Below are positions 60,379-64,000 of a stretch of 64,000 nucleotides of DNA, one piece after another. Under the pieces are notes generated by a model. It was not told where the DNA came from, did no database searches, and worked only from the letters and a program-made list of their open reading frames with translations. The stretch is taken from the NCBI RefSeq assembly GCF_000477435.1, contig NC_022576.1, positions 1,798,001 through 1,862,000 on the forward strand, in the 5' to 3' direction. The position numbers and the translations under genes are program-made. Each line of letters opens with the position of its first letter. Position 1 is the stretch's first letter. This DNA is from Candidatus Symbiobacter mobilis CR. Its GTDB lineage: Bacteria; Pseudomonadota; Gammaproteobacteria; Burkholderiales; Burkholderiaceae_C.

Positions 60379-61028
60379 TGTGCAGACTCCGCCGGTGGGT
60401 TGGTGGATGGGGCTGATGGTGTCTGCTTGCCTTGCACAGGCATGGCGACGAGGGTCATCCGATCCTCCGCTCGCACCTGCACCTGGTCATGGGGATGCAC
60501 CGCTTTGCTGTCCTTGCGAGTACGCAGGGTGAGGAAGATGGCCGCGATCATCGCAACAAGCAGGATGGCCGCAGCTACTTCGAGTGGGTACAGATATTCC
60601 GAATACAGCCATTCCCCAAGCGCTTTGGTGTTGTCGACGTCCGCAGCGGCCCCGGCGCCGATGGCGCTGCTTCCTTCAGCGGTAGCGAAACCGCCCATCA
60701 ACACGGCGGACATTTCCATGACGATCAGCGTGCCGATCAGTGCCGCGACAGGAAGGTGTTTGCGCAAGCTGCCACGCAATTCTTGTGGTCGAACGTCGAG
60801 CATCATCACGACGAACAGCAGCAGCACCATCACTGCACCGACGTAGACCAGCACCAGCGCAATAGCCAAAAACTCCGCTTGCAAGAGCATCCAGATCATG
60901 GCTGTCTGGAAGAAGGTCAGCACCAGCAACAGCACAGCATGTACCGGATTGCGCACCGTCACGACGCCCAGCGCAGCAAGCAACGCTATGGCCGAGAAAA
61001 GTGCAAAGAGTACGAACTGGAAATCCAT
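60375..61028 (-). CDS. nuoJ: NADH-quinone oxidoreductase subunit J
   Basis: 217 residues. Five membrane helices, including the conserved [20 protein letters not shown] with the pi-bulge helix and [12 protein letters not shown]. The C-terminal 45 residues are hydrophilic. It follows nuoI after a 117-base gap that contains short repeats, which is unusual in this otherwise tight operon. Confidence 0.95.
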   Translation of the reverse strand: MDFQFVLFALFSAIALLAALGVVTVRNPVHAVLLLVLTFFQTAMIWMLLQAEFLAIALVLVYVGAVMVLLLFVVMMLDVRPQELRGSLRKHLPVAALIGTLIVMEMSAVLMGGFATAEGSSAIGAGAAADVDNTKALGEWLYSEYLYPLEVAAAILLVAMIAAIFLTLRTRKDSKAVHPHDQVQVRAEDRMTLVAMPVQGKQTPSAPSTNPPAESAQ

Positions 61029-61145
61029 GAAATCCCTACTGTTCCATTGAACCGTTTGAGTGAACTGTTTCTGTGTTCCGTTTGTGTGAACCGTTTGCGC
61101 TGTGGCTGCCTACTGACTTTTTCCTACTGACTGATTCCCACTGAT
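61029..61145. repeat. Repeat-bearing nuoI-nuoJ spacer
   Basis: Two sets of short direct repeats: GAACCGTTTGAGTG / GAACTGTTTCTGTG / TCCGTTTGTGTG / GAACCGTTTGCGCTG at about 61048-61102, and CCTACTGACT / CCTACTGACTGATT / CCCACTGATT at about 61109-61147. No gene is present. The repeats may have arisen by slippage; a regulatory role is not shown. Confidence 0.6.
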
Positions 61146-61787
61146 TTAGCGGTATTTGGCATCCGCTGCCTTGCGGGCAGCAATGTCGCGCTCATACTTG
61201 TCACCAATGGCCAATAGCATGTCTTTGGTAAAAACCAACTGGTCACGACGCTCGGCGGTGTATTCGAAGAATGGGGTTTCGACGATGGAATCCACTGGGC
61301 AGCTTTCTTCGCACAAGCCACAAAAGATGCACTTGGACAGGTCGATCTCGTAGCGGGTGGTGCGACGAGTACCGTCTTCACGCTCTTCCGATTCAATCCG
61401 GATTGCCATGGCGGGGCAGACTGCTTCGCAGAGCTTGCAGGCTATGCAGCGTTCCTCGCCGTTGGGGTAGCGGCGCAACGCATGCAGCCCGCGAAAACGC
61501 GGCGACTGCGGAGTTTTTTCTTCGGGGTATTCGAGGGTGATCTTGCGGCGAAAGACGTATTTGCCTGTCAGGATCAACCCCTGGAACAGCTCAATCAGGA
61601 AGAACCCCCGCAGGGATTTCCACAGCGTGTTCCACCATGCGCACGACGCACACGATGGCGATCCAGACGGCTCAGGAGCAGGCATAGGCGTAGGCATAGA
61701 CGAAGACGAGGATTGCGATACCTTAGCGAGGGCCACCGGGGGCTCTCCCTTCGCCTGCGCTTGGGCACTCAATTCCAGATGTTCCAT
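61146..61787 (-). CDS. nuoI: NADH-quinone oxidoreductase subunit I
   Basis: 213 residues. Two [4Fe-4S] clusters: [20 protein letters not shown] and [20 protein letters not shown] (CxxCxxCxxxCP twice). It sits in the peripheral arm and passes electrons to quinone. The usual beta-proteobacterial protein has about 163-170 residues; here an N-terminal extension rich in Ser, Pro and Met ([19 protein letters not shown]) precedes the amphipathic helix [18 protein letters not shown]. The start is ATG 61787; GTG 61802 is possible, and a later start without the extension cannot be excluded. It overlaps the nuoH 3' end by 19 bases. Confidence 0.93.
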   Translation of the reverse strand: MEHLELSAQAQAKGEPPVALAKVSQSSSSSMPTPMPAPEPSGSPSCASCAWWNTLWKSLRGFFLIELFQGLILTGKYVFRRKITLEYPEEKTPQSPRFRGLHALRRYPNGEERCIACKLCEAVCPAMAIRIESEEREDGTRRTTRYEIDLSKCIFCGLCEESCPVDSIVETPFFEYTAERRDQLVFTKDMLLAIGDKYERDIAARKAADAKYR

Positions 61788-62848
61788 GGAGTCTGCATCC
61801 ACACGGCCACAACGACCAACCAGACAAGAGTTACGGGCAGGAAGACTTTCCAGCCCAACCGCATGATTTGGTCATAGCGATACCTCGGAAACGTGGCGCG
61901 AACCCAGATGAACAGCGTCACGACGAAGAATGTCTTGAGACCGAGCCATATCCATCCTGGAATCCACTGTAGCCATGCACATTCCAGCGGTGCCAGCCAT
62001 CCCCCCAAAAACAAGAGCGCGGTGAGGATCGAAATCAGCCACATATTGGCGTATTCGGCCAAGTAAAAGACCGAATACGACATGCCGGAGTATTCCACCA
62101 TGTGCCCGGCAACGATTTCGGATTCGCCTTCGACCACGTCGAAGGGATGGCGATTGGTCTCCGCCAGCCCGGAGATGAAGTAGACCACGAAGATCGGCAG
62201 CAGCGGGAGCCAATTCCAGGACAGGAAATTCCATCCGATGCCCGCAAACATCCCACGCGCCTGCCCCAGGACGATGTCGGTGAGATTCATGCTTGCGGAA
62301 ACCATCAGGATGACGACGATGCAGAAACCCATCGCCAGTTCGTAACTGACCATTTGGGCTGATGCCCGAATCGCACCCAGGAACGGATATTTGGAGTTGG
62401 AAGACCAGCCCGCGATGACGACGCCGTAGACCTCCATCGACGCAATGGCCATGACGAACAACAACCCGGCATTGATATTGGCCAAGGCAATGTCGGGGCC
62501 GAAGGGAACGACTGCCCAGGCGACCATGGCCGGGAGGAGAGTGAGGACAGGAGCCAGAAAGAACAACGGCTTGTGGGCTGCAGTGGGAGCCAGAATCTCC
62601 TTGGTAAGCAGCTTAAGCCCGTCCGCCATAGGCTGTAGCAGACCCCACGGGCCAACCCGGTTCGGGCCCAGCCGAATCTGCACCCAGGCAATGAATTTGC
62701 GTTCCCAGAGCGTGAGGTACGCAATGGCGCCCATCAGGGGAGCGACGAGCACGCCAATCTTGATGAGCGTCCATACGGCAGGCCAAGCCGCTACCCACCA
62801 CGGTGCGTCCAACAAGCCGGAACCCAGGTTGTAGAGATCGTCGATCAT
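61769..62848 (-). CDS. nuoH: NADH-quinone oxidoreductase subunit H
   Basis: 359 residues, eight or nine membrane helices. Conserved [36 protein letters not shown], and the quinone-site loop [20 protein letters not shown] with [20 protein letters not shown]. Links the quinone chamber to the proton path. Its start overlaps the nuoG stop by 4 bases. The open frame upstream of 62848 is nuoG out of frame. Confidence 0.96.
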   Translation of the reverse strand: MIDDLYNLGSGLLDAPWWVAAWPAVWTLIKIGVLVAPLMGAIAYLTLWERKFIAWVQIRLGPNRVGPWGLLQPMADGLKLLTKEILAPTAAHKPLFFLAPVLTLLPAMVAWAVVPFGPDIALANINAGLLFVMAIASMEVYGVVIAGWSSNSKYPFLGAIRASAQMVSYELAMGFCIVVILMVSASMNLTDIVLGQARGMFAGIGWNFLSWNWLPLLPIFVVYFISGLAETNRHPFDVVEGESEIVAGHMVEYSGMSYSVFYLAEYANMWLISILTALLFLGGWLAPLECAWLQWIPGWIWLGLKTFFVVTLFIWVRATFPRYRYDQIMRLGWKVFLPVTLVWLVVVAVWMQTPWNIWN

Positions 62849-64000
62849 GCTGTAGCGTGCGAGCGGTGCGGGGCTGCGGTGGCCAGGGCGGTGGCTTGCA
62901 AGCTGGGCGAACGACGAACGATGCCGTCGAGGCCGTAGATGCTGGCTACGACAGGTTTGCCCGTGCAAGACGTGGGATCCAGGGCAGCGGTGGTGTCATT
63001 CCCCAGCCGCGCCGGGTCTGTGCTCCATGTGCCTTCGTACCGTAGCCCCGGAAGGGAGCGGAGTACTTCCTCGCTGGAATTTTCCTCAAACCCGGGCAGT
63101 TCCATCATGTTGGCAAGGACCCGCAATACCTTCCACGCAGGCCGGGCAGCACCCTGTGGGCGCACCGCAGCGCGGAATGTCTGCACCCGGCCTTCCGCAT
63201 TGATGTAGGTTCCAGACGTTTCGGCAAAGGGAGCAATCGGAAGCAGTACCTTGCTGTATTCGAGGTTGGCACGGAAAGGACTCAGGGTCACCACCAGGTC
63301 GGTATTGGCGGAATCGGCGAGCCGTGCGAGGGCATCGTTCCCAGCGGCGCTATCGAATGCCGGTTCGTTGTTGAGCAGTAGCAGGGAAGCCAGCCCGCCT
63401 TCCAGCATCTGGGCTGCATTGCGCCCACCCTCGCCCGGCAGCGCGCCTACCCACTGCGCACCGACGGTGTTGGCTGCTTCCGTGAGATAGCCGACCCGCG
63501 CGCCCGTCTGCCGTCCAATCCAGTTCGCCATGGCCAACAACGCCGACGCTTTGGGGTGGTGTGCCGCTGCGTTGCCCAACAGCAATGCAGTGCGTTCGCG
63601 TCCAACCAAGCTCTGCGCGATGGCTGTGGCAAGCGGGCCTGCCGTGGCGGAGACTGGTGCAGGAACACCCTGTATCGCAGCAACCGCGACGACCACTTCG
63701 GCCAATGCACCGGTCCAATCCGTCGCAGGTGCTTCCATCCAGTGCGCTACCGGCATCGCCCAGTCTTCGCGGGATTCGACCAGACCCGAGACGATGCAAG
63801 ACTTGCGCGCCGCCTGGCGGATCCGTTGCGCGAACAGGGGATGATCCCGGCGCAAGCTCGATCCGACGAGCAACACGCTCTCCAGACTGGACAGTGCGGC
63901 GATCGTCATGCCCAGGTACCGCACCCGTTCCGGCTGGGGGAATTCCGCGTGGCGAAGCCGGTAATCGATGTGGGGACTACCCAATCCACGCAACAACCGC
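62845..64000 (-). CDS. nuoG: NADH-quinone oxidoreductase subunit G, C-terminal part
   Basis: Partial gene continuing beyond the right edge; about 385 C-terminal residues are visible. They form the molybdopterin-oxidoreductase-like domain: [60 protein letters not shown] and the cap [33 protein letters not shown], typical of NuoG. The N-terminal Fe-S cluster domains lie outside the window. First visible gene of the operon nuoG-H-I-J-K-L-M-N. Confidence 0.94.
   Translation of the reverse strand, partial: RLLRGLGSPHIDYRLRHAEFPQPERVRYLGMTIAALSSLESVLLVGSSLRRDHPLFAQRIRQAARKSCIVSGLVESREDWAMPVAHWMEAPATDWTGALAEVVVAVAAIQGVPAPVSATAGPLATAIAQSLVGRERTALLLGNAAAHHPKASALLAMANWIGRQTGARVGYLTEAANTVGAQWVGALPGEGGRNAAQMLEGGLASLLLLNNEPAFDSAAGNDALARLADSANTDLVVTLSPFRANLEYSKVLLPIAPFAETSGTYINAEGRVQTFRAAVRPQGAARPAWKVLRVLANMMELPGFEENSSEEVLRSLPGLRYEGTWSTDPARLGNDTTAALDPTSCTGKPVVASIYGLDGIVRRSPSLQATALATAAPHRSHATA

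Noticed and set aside
1..64000. CRISPR arrays, rRNA and tRNA genes
   Set aside because: No spaced identical repeats, rRNA segments or cloverleaf-like sequence were recognised on either strand; a dedicated tRNA scan was not possible.

Overview
The window looks like chromosome of a betaproteobacterium, most likely Burkholderiales/Comamonadaceae. It is GC-rich. The housekeeping proteins (IlvD, Lgt, TrmB, RsmI, HtpX, PolA, FolA, ParC, Gsp and Nuo subunits) all read as beta-proteobacterial. The species cannot be fixed from the sequence. No rRNA, tRNA or CRISPR array was recognised.

Layout. 1-6.2 kb: core genes (ilvD 5' end, lgt-trmB, rsmI/htpX, a cation efflux gene, a type IV pilin gene) with a MazEF-like toxin-antitoxin (TA) pair. 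6.3-8.0 kb: decayed IS and TA debris, then a pair of small soluble proteins resembling the FliG C-terminal domain and the MotA cytoplasmic part. 8.1-16.4 kb: an almost wholly minus-strand block holding a PP2C phosphatase, an ankyrin-repeat protein, an FGE/SUMF1-fold protein, two small secreted proteins, a membrane-anchored J-like protein, an HscC-type Hsp70 and a lipoprotein. 16.4-21.2 kb: IS debris, an AT-rich secreted-protein gene, and an intact IS3-family element abutting a broken IS1380 transposase gene. 21.4-26.4 kb: polA, a PIN-domain TA pair and an unknown membrane protein. 26.5-31.1 kb: a two-gene operon of a large MoxR/AAA_5-type ATPase and a zincin-VWA protein, with an IS at its 5' end. 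32.6-38.9 kb: accessory genes (Phd/YoeB, Rpn-like nuclease, a partial TA pair, folA, tandem AAA-ATPase/PD-(D/E)XK genes).

38.9-45.0 kb is a signalling cluster: YfiR-like periplasmic protein, REC-GGDEF-EAL protein and hybrid histidine kinase, followed by an SPFH protein. 45.1-51.3 kb is a partial type II secretion operon (gspL-M-N-D-E). 51.5-55.0 kb has a decayed DNA methyltransferase gene, parC and a Nudix hydrolase gene. 55.0-64.0 kb is the distal half of the complex I operon (nuoG to nuoN, all minus strand).

Recurring theme: ectopic recombination. There are at least five TA loci or remnants, three IS families intact or broken, a copy of the folA 5' end beside polA, a copy of the polA leader 14.5 kb away, mosaic duplicated AAA-nuclease genes, and an IS that rebuilt the N-terminus of an antitoxin. 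The most promising poorly described systems are the FliG/MotA-like pair next to the HscC/J/PP2C block, and the AAA_5 plus zincin-VWA operon.
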